From UBA11524 sp964383815 (GTDB lineage: Bacteria; Bacillota; Clostridia; Christensenellales; Aristaeellaceae): a stretch of 38,726 nucleotides of DNA. Where the stretch lies: contig CAYLIC010000018.1 in the NCBI GenBank assembly GCA_964383815.1, positions 1 to 38,726 on the forward strand, written 5' to 3'. Under the pieces are notes generated by a model. The model made no database searches, was not told where the DNA came from, and saw only the letters and a program-made list of their open reading frames with translations. Position numbers and translations under genes: made by a program. This document shows positions 1 through 6,858 of the stretch, one piece after another; the stretch's first letter is position 1; every line of letters begins with the position of its first letter.

Positions 1-32
1 CTATGATGAAGTTTTTCAAAGGAGCATTTCCC

Positions 33-1382
33 ATGAGTTTCCATACGAAAGACATGACCCATGGCAATCCTGCCAAGCTGATTCTTCTTTTCTGCCTGCC
101 CATACTGGCAGGGAATATCTTTCAGCAGCTTTACAGTCTGGTGGACACCTTTGTGGTGGGCAGGGTGGAGGGCGTTACCGCCCTGGCTGCGGTGGCCTCC
201 GCCGGCTGGCTGGACTGGATGCTGCTGGGCCTGGCCATGGGCATGTCCCAGGGCTTTGCCATCCAGATAGCCCAATGCTTCGGCGCCGGAGATACCGCGG
301 AGCTTCGCCGCTCTGCCGGGCAAAGCCTGGTGCTTTCCGCCATCATCATTGTGGTACTGGAAGTGGCAGCCCAGCTGCTTTTGCACCCCATACTGGTTTT
401 GATGCAGTCACCCCCGGACACCATTGAGCTGACCTGTGCTTACCTGCGCATCACCTTCGGCGGTCTGGCATTCGTCATGGGGTTCAACCTGTTTTCCGGG
501 TTTTTGCGCTCGGTGGGCAACAGCCGCACACCGCTGATTGCCATGACCAGCGCCGCCCTGTGCAACATCGGGCTGGACATTCTGTTTGTGGCGTATTTCC
601 ACTGGGGCGTACAGGGCGTGGCCTTTGCCACGGTGATTTCTCAGGCGCTGAGCTGCACAATTTGCCTGGTTGCCGTGACCCGCACCCCCGTGTTCAAGCT
701 CAGCCGCAGCGATTTCCGCCTGACCCGGGATGTGGTGGGCCGCCTGAATCGCCTTGGGCTGCCCATTGCCTTCCAGAACGTCACCATTTCCGTGGGTGGG
801 TTGGTGCTTCAAAGCGTGGTGAACGCCCAGGGGTTTATCTTCATGGCAGGGTACAGCGCTGCCAGCCGCCTCCAGGGCCTGGTGGAACTGGCAGGCACGG
901 CGCTCAGTGCTGCGGTAGGTACCTTTGTGGGGCAGAATATTGGCGCAAAGAAGCTGGACAGAGTCAAACTGGGGCTGCGCAAATCCGCCCAGATTGGCGT
1001 GGCGATGGCTCTGGCGGTAGCTGCCGTGGTGCTGGCCTGGGGCAAACCGTTGCTGCGCCTGTTTATTGAGGATGATCCCGCCATTGTGGAGCAGGTGCTC
1101 ACCTTTGGCTTTCGCTTTCTGACGGTGATGGCGTGTGGTTTGGTGGCACTGTACCTGCTGTTTGTGTACCGCTCCACCCTGCAGGGCCTGGGCGACACCT
1201 TTGTGCCCATGCTCAGCGGCATATTGGAGCTGCTCCTGCGCATTGGCAGCGCGCTGCTGCTGCCCCTGTTTCTGGGCGAGTGGGGCATCTATTTGGCGGA
1301 AATCATGGCGTGGCTGGGTGCTGCCATCATGCTCATCATCGGCTATTATCGGCGGATTCACCAGCTTTCTGCCCGGATGTGA
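33..1382 (+). CDS. MATE family multidrug/cation efflux transporter
   Basis: Inner-membrane exporter of the MatE family, which couples Na+ or H+ entry to export of drugs or cationic compounds. The 449-residue protein has about twelve hydrophobic segments and an N-terminal family signature (LYSLVDTFVVGR, then GMSQGFAIQIAQCFGAGD) about 30-90 residues in. A second MatE-like half starts near residue 230. Length is normal for the family. An in-frame ATG at position 3 exists, but AAAGGAG at 18-24 sits 8 nt before the ATG at 33, so I use the latter. The following Cys-rich gene starts 7 nt after the stop, so the two are probably cotranscribed. The promoter lies before the window. Substrate cannot be inferred. 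Confidence 0.93.
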   Translation: MSFHTKDMTHGNPAKLILLFCLPILAGNIFQQLYSLVDTFVVGRVEGVTALAAVASAGWLDWMLLGLAMGMSQGFAIQIAQCFGAGDTAELRRSAGQSLVLSAIIIVVLEVAAQLLLHPILVLMQSPPDTIELTCAYLRITFGGLAFVMGFNLFSGFLRSVGNSRTPLIAMTSAALCNIGLDILFVAYFHWGVQGVAFATVISQALSCTICLVAVTRTPVFKLSRSDFRLTRDVVGRLNRLGLPIAFQNVTISVGGLVLQSVVNAQGFIFMAGYSAASRLQGLVELAGTALSAAVGTFVGQNIGAKKLDRVKLGLRKSAQIGVAMALAVAAVVLAWGKPLLRLFIEDDPAIVEQVLTFGFRFLTVMACGLVALYLLFVYRSTLQGLGDTFVPMLSGILELLLRIGSALLLPLFLGEWGIYLAEIMAWLGAAIMLIIGYYRRIHQLSARM

Positions 1383-1389
1383 GGTGCCT

Positions 1390-1653
1390 ATGAGCAGCGA
1401 TTTTTTCCAGAACAAGGCCTGTCCCTGCTTTCCCTGCCACGCAAGCCCGGCAGAAGGCTTCAGCTGCCTGTTCTGCTACTGCCCCCTGTATGCCCTGGGG
1501 AAGAGGTGCGGCGGGCGCTTCACCTACCTGGACAACGGGGTGAAGGACTGCTCCCAGTGCGATTTCCCCCACAGGCAGGAGAACTACGCCGCCGTGCTCC
1601 GGCGCTACCAGGACATTCTGGACGTGGTGAAGCGGGAGGATGCACGACCCTAG
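1390..1653 (+). CDS. Small cysteine-rich metal-binding protein (Cys-rich small domain family)
   Basis: An 87-residue soluble protein rich in cysteines: CPCFPCH near the N terminus, then SCLFCYCPLY, KRCGG and KDCSQCDFPH, ending in an alpha-helical tail. This order matches the Cys-rich small domain (PF04071), a presumed metal-binding module seen in anaerobes. Function is unknown. It starts 7 nt after the MATE stop with GAGGTG as ribosome binding site overlapping that stop region, which suggests translational coupling. A longer reading from position 1135 would overlap the MATE gene out of frame and is not used. Family assignment is firm; biochemical role is not known. Confidence 0.85.
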   Translation: MSSDFFQNKACPCFPCHASPAEGFSCLFCYCPLYALGKRCGGRFTYLDNGVKDCSQCDFPHRQENYAAVLRRYQDILDVVKREDARP

Positions 1654-1665
1654 CAGGCAGAAAAA

Positions 1666-1697
1666 GTCGGGCAACAATCGTCCGACAGTGGTATGAT
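1666..1697 (+). promoter_or_regulatory. Putative promoter and dyad operator of the AraC-type regulator
   Basis: Between the Cys-rich gene and the regulator lies a dyad GTCGG-N11-CCGAC (1666-1686), followed by TGG-TATGAT, an extended -10 box (TATGAT at 1692-1697). No good -35 box is seen, as expected for an extended -10 promoter. The dyad covers the -35 position, so autoregulation is a reasonable inference but is not shown. Confidence 0.4.
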
Positions 1698-1721
1698 GGC
1701 AGCGGTGAGAGGAGTGATCCC

Positions 1722-2540
1722 ATGCAAGACTGGGTCAGCGGTCTGCAAAGCAGCCTGGACTACATTGAGCAGCACCTGGCGGAGGAAATGACCCCGGAGG
1801 ACGTGGCGCAGAAGGCCTATGTGTCCGCGTACCACTTCCAGCGCATTTTCACCGCCCTGTGCGGCATGCCCATGGGCGAGTACATCCGCTGCCGCCGGCT
1901 GACCCTGGCAGGCCAGGAGCTTTCCACAGGCCATGCCCGGGTGATTGACGTGGCTGTGAAGTACGGCTACGACTCGCCGGACAGCTTTTCCCGGGCGTTC
2001 CAGCGCTTTCATGGCATCCTCCCTTCCGCAGCAAAGGAAAAGGGCGCAAAGCTCAACGCCTTCAGCCCTTTGCACATCACACTGACAACGGAGGGTGGAC
2101 AGACAATGGAATACAAAATCGTGGAAAAGCCGGCCTTTACCCTGGTGGGCGCCGGGCGCAAGTTCAACATGGAAACCTCTTTCCAGGAGATTCCGAAATA
2201 CTGGACGGAGTATTACGCCCAGGAGGAGCACCCCGTCGACGGGCGCTTCGGCGTGTGCATGTACAGCGAGGGAATGAACTTCGACTACCTGATTGCCGAC
2301 CTGCACTGCCCCTGGAAGGACATTCCTGCCGGGCACACAACCGTCACCTTCCCCGCAGGCACCTGGGCGGTGTTCCCCTGCAAAATGAATACCCTGCAAG
2401 ACACCGACACCCGCATGTGGAAGGAATGGCTGCCCGCCTGCAAGGACTACCAGCTGGACGGCAACTACAGCCTGGAATACTACACCGGCCCGGACAGCGA
2501 CAGCGATGTGGAGCTGTGGCTGTCGGTGAAAAAGGCATAA
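1722..2540 (+). CDS. AraC family transcriptional regulator with GyrI-like effector-binding domain
   Basis: A 272-residue one-component regulator. Residues about 8-105 form the double helix-turn-helix of AraC/XylS proteins (EEMTPEDVAQKAYVSAYHFQ and YGYDSPDSFSRAFQRFHG). Residues about 128-272 form a GyrI/SOUL-like ligand-binding domain of the type that senses small hydrophobic or cationic drugs (start VEKPAFTLVGAGRKF, end EYYTGPDSDSDVELWLSV). Members of this class often activate efflux genes. The MATE exporter upstream on the same strand is therefore a plausible target, by inference only. Start chosen at ATG 1722 because GAGAGGAG lies 7 nt upstream; the longer in-frame reading from 1506 overlaps the previous gene. 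Confidence 0.9.
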   Translation: MQDWVSGLQSSLDYIEQHLAEEMTPEDVAQKAYVSAYHFQRIFTALCGMPMGEYIRCRRLTLAGQELSTGHARVIDVAVKYGYDSPDSFSRAFQRFHGILPSAAKEKGAKLNAFSPLHITLTTEGGQTMEYKIVEKPAFTLVGAGRKFNMETSFQEIPKYWTEYYAQEEHPVDGRFGVCMYSEGMNFDYLIADLHCPWKDIPAGHTTVTFPAGTWAVFPCKMNTLQDTDTRMWKEWLPACKDYQLDGNYSLEYYTGPDSDSDVELWLSVKKA

Positions 2541-2545
2541 GAAAT

Positions 2546-2817
2546 GGCGGCTCTGCTACATGGCGGAGCCGCCTCAGACTATCAAAAAACCTTTAGGAGG
2601 TGTCGGAGGGCCCGCAGGCCCTCTGACTGTATTCGTATCGACCGGCTTTGCCGGTCGGGCGGGGCGTTTCCGGCTTTGCCGGAAACTTTCCTTACGCGGA
2701 GGAACGGCCGTCAGGCCTGCCTGCAGGCCTGACAGTGACGGAGTGCAATTCCTCGAAAAAGTGGCTCTTCCACTTTTTCGACACGCAGTGGCGGCTCTGC
2801 TACATGGCGGAGCCGCC
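2546..2817. repeat. Array of seven intergenic hairpins flanked by two copies of a 28-bp palindrome
   Basis: This fills almost the whole 286-bp gap between the convergent AraC and hydrolase genes. Palindromes in order: GGCGGCTCTGC/GCGGAGCCGCC with loop TACATG (2546-2573); GAGGGCC/GGCCCTC with flanking GTC/GAC (2602-2627); CGACCGGC/GCCGGTCG (2639-2657); GTTTCCGGC/GCCGGAAAC (2666-2686); GTCAGGCCTG/CAGGCCTGAC (2710-2733); CGAAAAAGTGG/CCACTTTTTCG (2754-2780); and a second copy of the first palindrome (2790-2817). Most arms are perfect. No gene is supported here. The last hairpin is followed by CCTTTT on the + strand and may act as a weak terminator. Confidence 0.85.
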
Positions 2818-2826
2818 CCTTTTGGG

Positions 2827-3996
2827 TTACAGTTCACCGTTGCTTTCCGCCGCCAGCACCAGGTTGCGCACCATGCGCATGGCCCGGGCGGTGCCGGTGT
2901 CGGTGGTGTTTTGCATGGAGAGGATGGTCATCTGTTCCGTAGGGAAATTGGCAAAGTAGCTGCCCAGCCAGCCGTCCCAGCCGTACTCGCCCAGGCGGGC
3001 CAGACCATCATACTGGCCGGGCTGCTGGCACACACGCATCAGCTTGCCGTAGCCGTAGCCGTTCAGGCTGTCCCACATGTCGGCCTGCGGGCCGGGCATC
3101 AGCTGGGCCTTTGTCATATAGCGCACGGTGTCCGGCTTCAGGATGCGCCGGCCCTGGTATTCGCCGCCGTTCAGCAGCATTTGGGCAAAGGCAGCGTAGT
3201 CATCCAGGGTGGACACCAGGCCTGCGCCGCCGGAGCAGAAGGCAGGCCGGTGGGTGTAGTCCCCCACAGCCAGGTGAATGTGGCGGTACTCCTCCAGGCC
3301 GCCGGGCACACGCTTATAGCAGGTGGCAAGCCGGGCCTGCTTGGCCTGGGGCACCCAGAAATCCGTGTCCTGCATGCCCAGAGGGGTGAACAGCTCGTCC
3401 TTCAAAAACTCGTCAAAGGGCTTGCCGCTGGCAACCTCCACCACCGCGCCCAGAATGTCCGCACAGGTGGCATAGCGCCAGTGGGTTCCGGGCTGAAAGC
3501 ACAGGGGCAGCTCACCCAGGCGGTTGCAGAATTCAACGGTGCCCATGCCGCCGCCAGCGCGGATCAGCGCCTCGTTCTCGGCAAAGACCTTCGCCGCTTC
3601 CCGGCCCACCGGGTCGCCGTCCGGGTAGGCCAGGCCGGCGGTCATGCCCAGCAGCTCCATCAAGCGCACCGTCCGGCTGGCAGGCACAAGGCCCTTGTCC
3701 GTCAGCACCCTTGGATTGGCAAAGCCGGGCAGATAGCGCTCCACGCCGTCCATCAGGTCAATCGTCCCGCGCTCCACCAGCAGCATCACCGCGGCGGCGG
3801 TAACGGGCTTGGACTGGCTGTACAGCCGGAAGATGTGATCCCGCCGCAGGGATTCTCCCCGGGCCACATTGGCATGGCCTGCCGCAGCGTACAGGGCCTC
3901 CTGACCGTTTTTCCGCACCAGCACGGAAATGCCCGCGCACTCGTGGCCCGCCACGGATTTTTCCAGGCAGGCCTGAACCTTCTTCTGAATGTCCAT
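2827..3996 (-). CDS. Serine hydrolase, class C beta-lactamase / EstB-like family
   Basis: A 389-residue protein of the beta-lactamase/penicillin-binding/esterase fold. The nucleophile motif SxxK is S60-Q-S-K63 (RLYSQSKPVTAAAV). The second motif appears as YAT (HWRYATCADILGAVVE) instead of the common YxN, a variation seen in esterase-like members. No signal peptide is evident, so it is probably cytoplasmic. ATG at 3996 is preceded by AAGGAGG with 9 nt spacing. It is the last gene of the minus-strand group, 25 nt after the Gx transporter gene. Activity could be esterase, D-amino-peptidase or transesterase; a true beta-lactamase is less likely. Confidence 0.88.
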   Translation of the reverse strand: MDIQKKVQACLEKSVAGHECAGISVLVRKNGQEALYAAAGHANVARGESLRRDHIFRLYSQSKPVTAAAVMLLVERGTIDLMDGVERYLPGFANPRVLTDKGLVPASRTVRLMELLGMTAGLAYPDGDPVGREAAKVFAENEALIRAGGGMGTVEFCNRLGELPLCFQPGTHWRYATCADILGAVVEVASGKPFDEFLKDELFTPLGMQDTDFWVPQAKQARLATCYKRVPGGLEEYRHIHLAVGDYTHRPAFCSGGAGLVSTLDDYAAFAQMLLNGGEYQGRRILKPDTVRYMTKAQLMPGPQADMWDSLNGYGYGKLMRVCQQPGQYDGLARLGEYGWDGWLGSYFANFPTEQMTILSMQNTTDTGTARAMRMVRNLVLAAESNGEL

Positions 3997-4021
3997 CAGG
4001 TATCCTCCTTGTACCCTGTGC

Positions 4022-4525
4022 TTACTTGCGCATAACCTTCAGGTGCTTCATCACGCTGGCGGCACACACGCCGGTCAGTGCACCGCAGCCAAGGCCCACC
4101 ACCATCAGGATAGCCATGTAGTACACCAGCTTTGGGGTGCTGAGCATCACCATGGCCAGGCCCGTCTGGCCCACGTTGTGCATCAGGCCGCCAATCATGC
4201 TGACCACCACCATGTGCACACCCTTCACCCGGCTGAGCAGGCACATGAAAATCATGCTCAACAGCCCGCCCGCCAGAGCGTACATCATGGCACTGACCCC
4301 GCCGAACATCAGCCCGGACAGCACCACCTTCAGCACCATCAGCACAAAGGCTGCAGGAATGCCCAGCATGTATACTGCGAAAATCAGCACACCGTTGCTC
4401 AGGCCCAGCTTGATGCCCGGGATGCCGGTTACGGGCAGCAGGCTTTCCACATAGCCCAGCACCAGCATCAGCGCCACCAGCAGGCCGGATAGGGCAATGC
4501 GCTCCGTTGCTTTTCTGTTTTTCAC
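4022..4525 (-). CDS. Gx transporter family membrane protein (heptaprenyl diphosphate synthase component I-like)
   Basis: A 167-residue integral membrane protein with about five hydrophobic segments. The start (ALSGLLVALMLVLGYVES) and the segment PGIKLGLSNGVLIFAVYMLG are typical of PF07456, historically labelled heptaprenyl diphosphate synthase component I. Members commonly pair with a NusG-domain-II protein, as here. The GTG start at 4525 overlaps the stop of that upstream gene by 4 nt (GTGA) and GGAGGG lies just upstream, so the two are translationally coupled. A transport or quinone-precursor role is inferred for the family; the substrate is unknown. Confidence 0.85.
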   Translation of the reverse strand: MKNRKATERIALSGLLVALMLVLGYVESLLPVTGIPGIKLGLSNGVLIFAVYMLGIPAAFVLMVLKVVLSGLMFGGVSAMMYALAGGLLSMIFMCLLSRVKGVHMVVVSMIGGLMHNVGQTGLAMVMLSTPKLVYYMAILMVVGLGCGALTGVCAASVMKHLKVMRK

Positions 4526-4968
4526 GGGGTACCCTCCTGCCTGTTCACCAGGGCGGCAATCTCCTCCGCCGTGTACAGCTCCAGCGTTACCTGGTGGGGC
4601 AGGCAGATAATCATATTCCCCAGCACCCGTCCATCCATCGTGTCCAGGGACACCACACCCTGCTCCACGCAGTCCTGGTTGTCACAGGTGGAGTCCGCCA
4701 TCCACACGCTGGTGGGCGTAACGTGCACCACATTCACCTTGCCGGTGTCGCCCTGGGTGAGGGAAAACTGTCCCTCGCCCTCCAGGGGCAGCAGCTGATA
4801 AGGCTCGCCGCCCACGGTGATGTACAGGTAGGCCTGCACCTGGCCGGGCAGATCCTCCGGCAGGAGGGAGGGTGCAACGGCGCTGCGGTGCATGCTCAGC
4901 GCCACAACAAATACCGCCGCGATCACAGCCACGGCGGCAAGGATAATCCACAGGTTCCGTTTCCGCAT
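4522..4968 (-). CDS. NusG domain II-containing secreted/anchored protein
   Basis: A 148-residue protein with an N-terminal membrane anchor (residues about 5-26) and an extracellular NusG-domain-II-like beta barrel (PF07009). The barrel contains the pair DSTCDNQDCVEQG, and ICLPHQVTLEL near the C terminus. The name reflects fold similarity; this is not the transcription factor NusG. It forms a coupled pair with the Gx transporter gene. In other Firmicutes such pairs lie in redox or demethylmenaquinone loci. I use ATG 4968 (AAAGGG 6 nt upstream) rather than an in-frame TTG at 4986. Confidence 0.85.
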   Translation of the reverse strand: MRKRNLWIILAAVAVIAAVFVVALSMHRSAVAPSLLPEDLPGQVQAYLYITVGGEPYQLLPLEGEGQFSLTQGDTGKVNVVHVTPTSVWMADSTCDNQDCVEQGVVSLDTMDGRVLGNMIICLPHQVTLELYTAEEIAALVNRQEGTP

Positions 4969-5028
4969 GATGATCCCTTTCGTCAAAGCAATTTGGCGGT
5001 ATCATCATACCGCAACGGGGTTTTTTCG

Positions 5029-5574
5029 TCAAGCATTGGGGGAAAGATGCGCCCTTTCCAGCGCCAGCGCCACAGGGGGAATCACCAGCAGGTGCACCAG
5101 TGCGCCCGGCGCGGTGGATGTGAAATAGCTGCTGACAAACATGGCAAAGGTAAAGCTGTCGCCCGTGAGCCCCATGACAAGCGCCTTTGCCCCGCCGCCC
5201 AGGATGCGCCCTGCCACCATGGCCAGCACCATGCCCAGCAGCATGGCGGGCAGGCGCTTCAGCCGCCGGCGGAGGAGCGGATAGGCCAGGCCGCACACCA
5301 GGCCATAGGCCGCCAGCTCCACTGCCATGGGCAGGGCCACCGGCACCAGCGGCGGCATGCCGAAAAGAAAGCTGCGCAGCACGGGCAGCACCAGCCCCAG
5401 GGCCGCTCCCCAACCCCAGCCGCAGGTCAGCCCGGCCAGCAGGGCGGGAATATGCATTGGGCTCATGGCCTGGCCCAGGGCCTGCATTTGCCCGGTGAGA
5501 AAGGGCAGCACCAGCCCCAGGGCCAGCAGCAGCCCGGAAATCACCAACCGGCGGACAGCCGTCTTTTGTTCCAT
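5029..5574 (-). CDS. ECF transporter S component, substrate unknown
   Basis: A 181-residue membrane protein with about six hydrophobic segments, related to the substrate-capture (S) subunits of energy-coupling-factor vitamin transporters. The segment MSPMHIPALLAGLTCGWGWG is the characteristic N-terminal third, and the C-terminal end carries TAPGALVHLLVIPPVALALE. The ATPase and T subunits (EcfA/A'/T) are not in this window, so it probably shares a module encoded elsewhere. ATG 5574 has AAGGAG 7 nt upstream. A terminator-like hairpin lies directly before the ribosome binding site. Substrate (a vitamin or quinone precursor) cannot be read from the sequence. Confidence 0.85.
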   Translation of the reverse strand: MEQKTAVRRLVISGLLLALGLVLPFLTGQMQALGQAMSPMHIPALLAGLTCGWGWGAALGLVLPVLRSFLFGMPPLVPVALPMAVELAAYGLVCGLAYPLLRRRLKRLPAMLLGMVLAMVAGRILGGGAKALVMGLTGDSFTFAMFVSSYFTSTAPGALVHLLVIPPVALALERAHLSPNA

Positions 5575-5592
5575 ATCGGTACTCCTTTTCGC

Positions 5593-5623
5593 AAAAAATC
5601 CATGAAGGCATGCGCTTCATGGA
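5593..5623 (-). terminator. Intrinsic terminator between the flippase-like and ECF S genes
   Basis: On the minus strand TCCATGAAG pairs with CTTCATGGA around a 7-nt loop and is followed by six T. It lies 25 nt after the stop of the 5648-6682 gene and ends only 18 nt before the ECF S start, so it either separates the two transcripts or limits read-through. Confidence 0.75.
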
Positions 5624-5647
5624 AAAGGGTCAGCGTAGTGATTGCCA

Positions 5648-6682
5648 TCAGGCAGAAGCGGACTTTTTCTTTCCCGGGCGGAAGCCGCTGGCAACGGACA
5701 CCACCGCGCCCACAATCAGCGTGAGATAATAGGTGAAGAACCGCCACAGGAGCAGCGCCATCAGGAGGATGCCATCGGGGAACACCTGGGAGAAGTACAG
5801 GGCAAACACACCCTCCTGCGCGCCGGATGCGCCGGGCATGGGGGTATACGCCGCGGAGGTGTACAGCATGATGCCCAGGGTGGTTATCTGCCCATAGCTG
5901 TTGCCGCTGAGGCCAAAGCCATGATACAGCAGGAAGGTTACCAGCATCAGCGACAGGATCTGCAGGGTGGCCAGCAGCAGCTGCACCACCAGGTCAATGG
6001 GCCTGCGGGTAATCATCATCACGCTGCTGTGGAAGGTGTCAATCACATCCTCCCACCTGGCCTGGGTGCTGGCAGGGTCCTTCACCAGGCGCAGCTTGGC
6101 GCCGGCCTTGATGAACAGCCTTACAAAGAACCGCACCAGCCGTTTGTTGGTCGCCATCATCACCGTGAAGGCCACAATAACAACATTGTACACATAGCCG
6201 ATGATGAGAATCCATATGTTGCTGCCCAGCTGCTGGGCGATATAGTCCCGGTAGGCAATCCACAGGCCCGTGCCCAGCACTGCCAGCATGAACTGGAAGG
6301 CAAACAGCTTCACCGTCAGTGAGGAGGTGCCAATGCCAATGGGCACGCCGCGCTTTTTCATGTAGTAGACCTGCATGGGCTGCCCACCGGTGGCGCCTGG
6401 GGTGATGTTGGAATAATACATGCCGGACAGGGCCACAAACAGGGACGAGCGAAGCGGCATGCCGTACCCCTGCTGGTGCAGAAAATAGTGAATGCTCAGC
6501 GCATCAAGCATCAGATAAGCGCACCAGGCCAGCACGCACAGCAATATCCAGCTAACGGGAATGCTCTTCAGCGCGTCCACGGCGCCGGACATCTCCTGCC
6601 CGTTGAAGCCCACCAGCAGCACTACTGCCAGGGTGCCGAAAATCAGCGCAAAATTGAGAATCTTCTTTGTACGAGGCTTCAT
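5648..6682 (-). CDS. Lysylphosphatidylglycerol synthase transmembrane-domain (flippase-like) protein
   Basis: A 344-residue protein with about eight hydrophobic segments belonging to the UPF0104/PF03706 family, the membrane domain found in MprF flippases and AglD. Family features are the N-terminal YSNITPGATGGQPMQVYY and the C-terminal TPMPGASGAQEGVFALYF. It lacks the cytoplasmic aminoacyl-transferase domain of full MprF, so it is probably a lipid or glycan-lipid translocase or an accessory protein. ATG 6682 is preceded by AAGGAGG. It has its own promoter and a terminator at 5593-5623, so it may be monocistronic. Confidence 0.85.
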   Translation of the reverse strand: MKPRTKKILNFALIFGTLAVVLLVGFNGQEMSGAVDALKSIPVSWILLCVLAWCAYLMLDALSIHYFLHQQGYGMPLRSSLFVALSGMYYSNITPGATGGQPMQVYYMKKRGVPIGIGTSSLTVKLFAFQFMLAVLGTGLWIAYRDYIAQQLGSNIWILIIGYVYNVVIVAFTVMMATNKRLVRFFVRLFIKAGAKLRLVKDPASTQARWEDVIDTFHSSVMMITRRPIDLVVQLLLATLQILSLMLVTFLLYHGFGLSGNSYGQITTLGIMLYTSAAYTPMPGASGAQEGVFALYFSQVFPDGILLMALLLWRFFTYYLTLIVGAVVSVASGFRPGKKKSASA

Positions 6683-6713
6683 ACGTCCTCCTTAATGTTC
6701 CGATAGCATCCAT

Positions 6714-6742
6714 AGTATACCATACGTTGCGCCCCGGGGCAA
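6714..6742 (-). promoter_or_regulatory. Sigma-A-type promoter for the flippase-like gene
   Basis: On the minus strand, TTGCCC (6737-6742) is followed after 17 nt by TATACT (6714-6719). It lies about 30 nt upstream of the ATG at 6682. Confidence 0.6.
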
Positions 6743-6789
6743 GTGCAAAGGTGTGGAAAAATCAAGAAAGGGTGCGGCCCGGTGTCCCC

Positions 6790-6818
6790 TTGACGAATCC
6801 GGCAGATAAGGGTAAAAT
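6790..6818 (+). promoter_or_regulatory. Sigma-A-type promoter for the HerA-like ATPase gene
   Basis: TTGACG (6790-6795), 17-nt spacer, TAAAAT (6813-6818). It is divergent from the promoter at 6714-6742, with about 50 bp between the two -35 boxes. Confidence 0.75.
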
Positions 6819-6858
6819 ATGACCAGATGGCGCAAGCCGAGGATGGGAGGAAAAACGA

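Noticed and set aside
2546..2817. CRISPR array
   Set aside because: The palindromes differ from each other and spacing is irregular; only the outer two are identical. No cas genes are near.
2560..4035. Open frame of 491 codons on the + strand across the hairpin array and the hydrolase gene
   Set aside because: It is antisense to the well-supported serine hydrolase and runs through the palindromes; no family motif and no ribosome binding site. It is a by-product of high GC.
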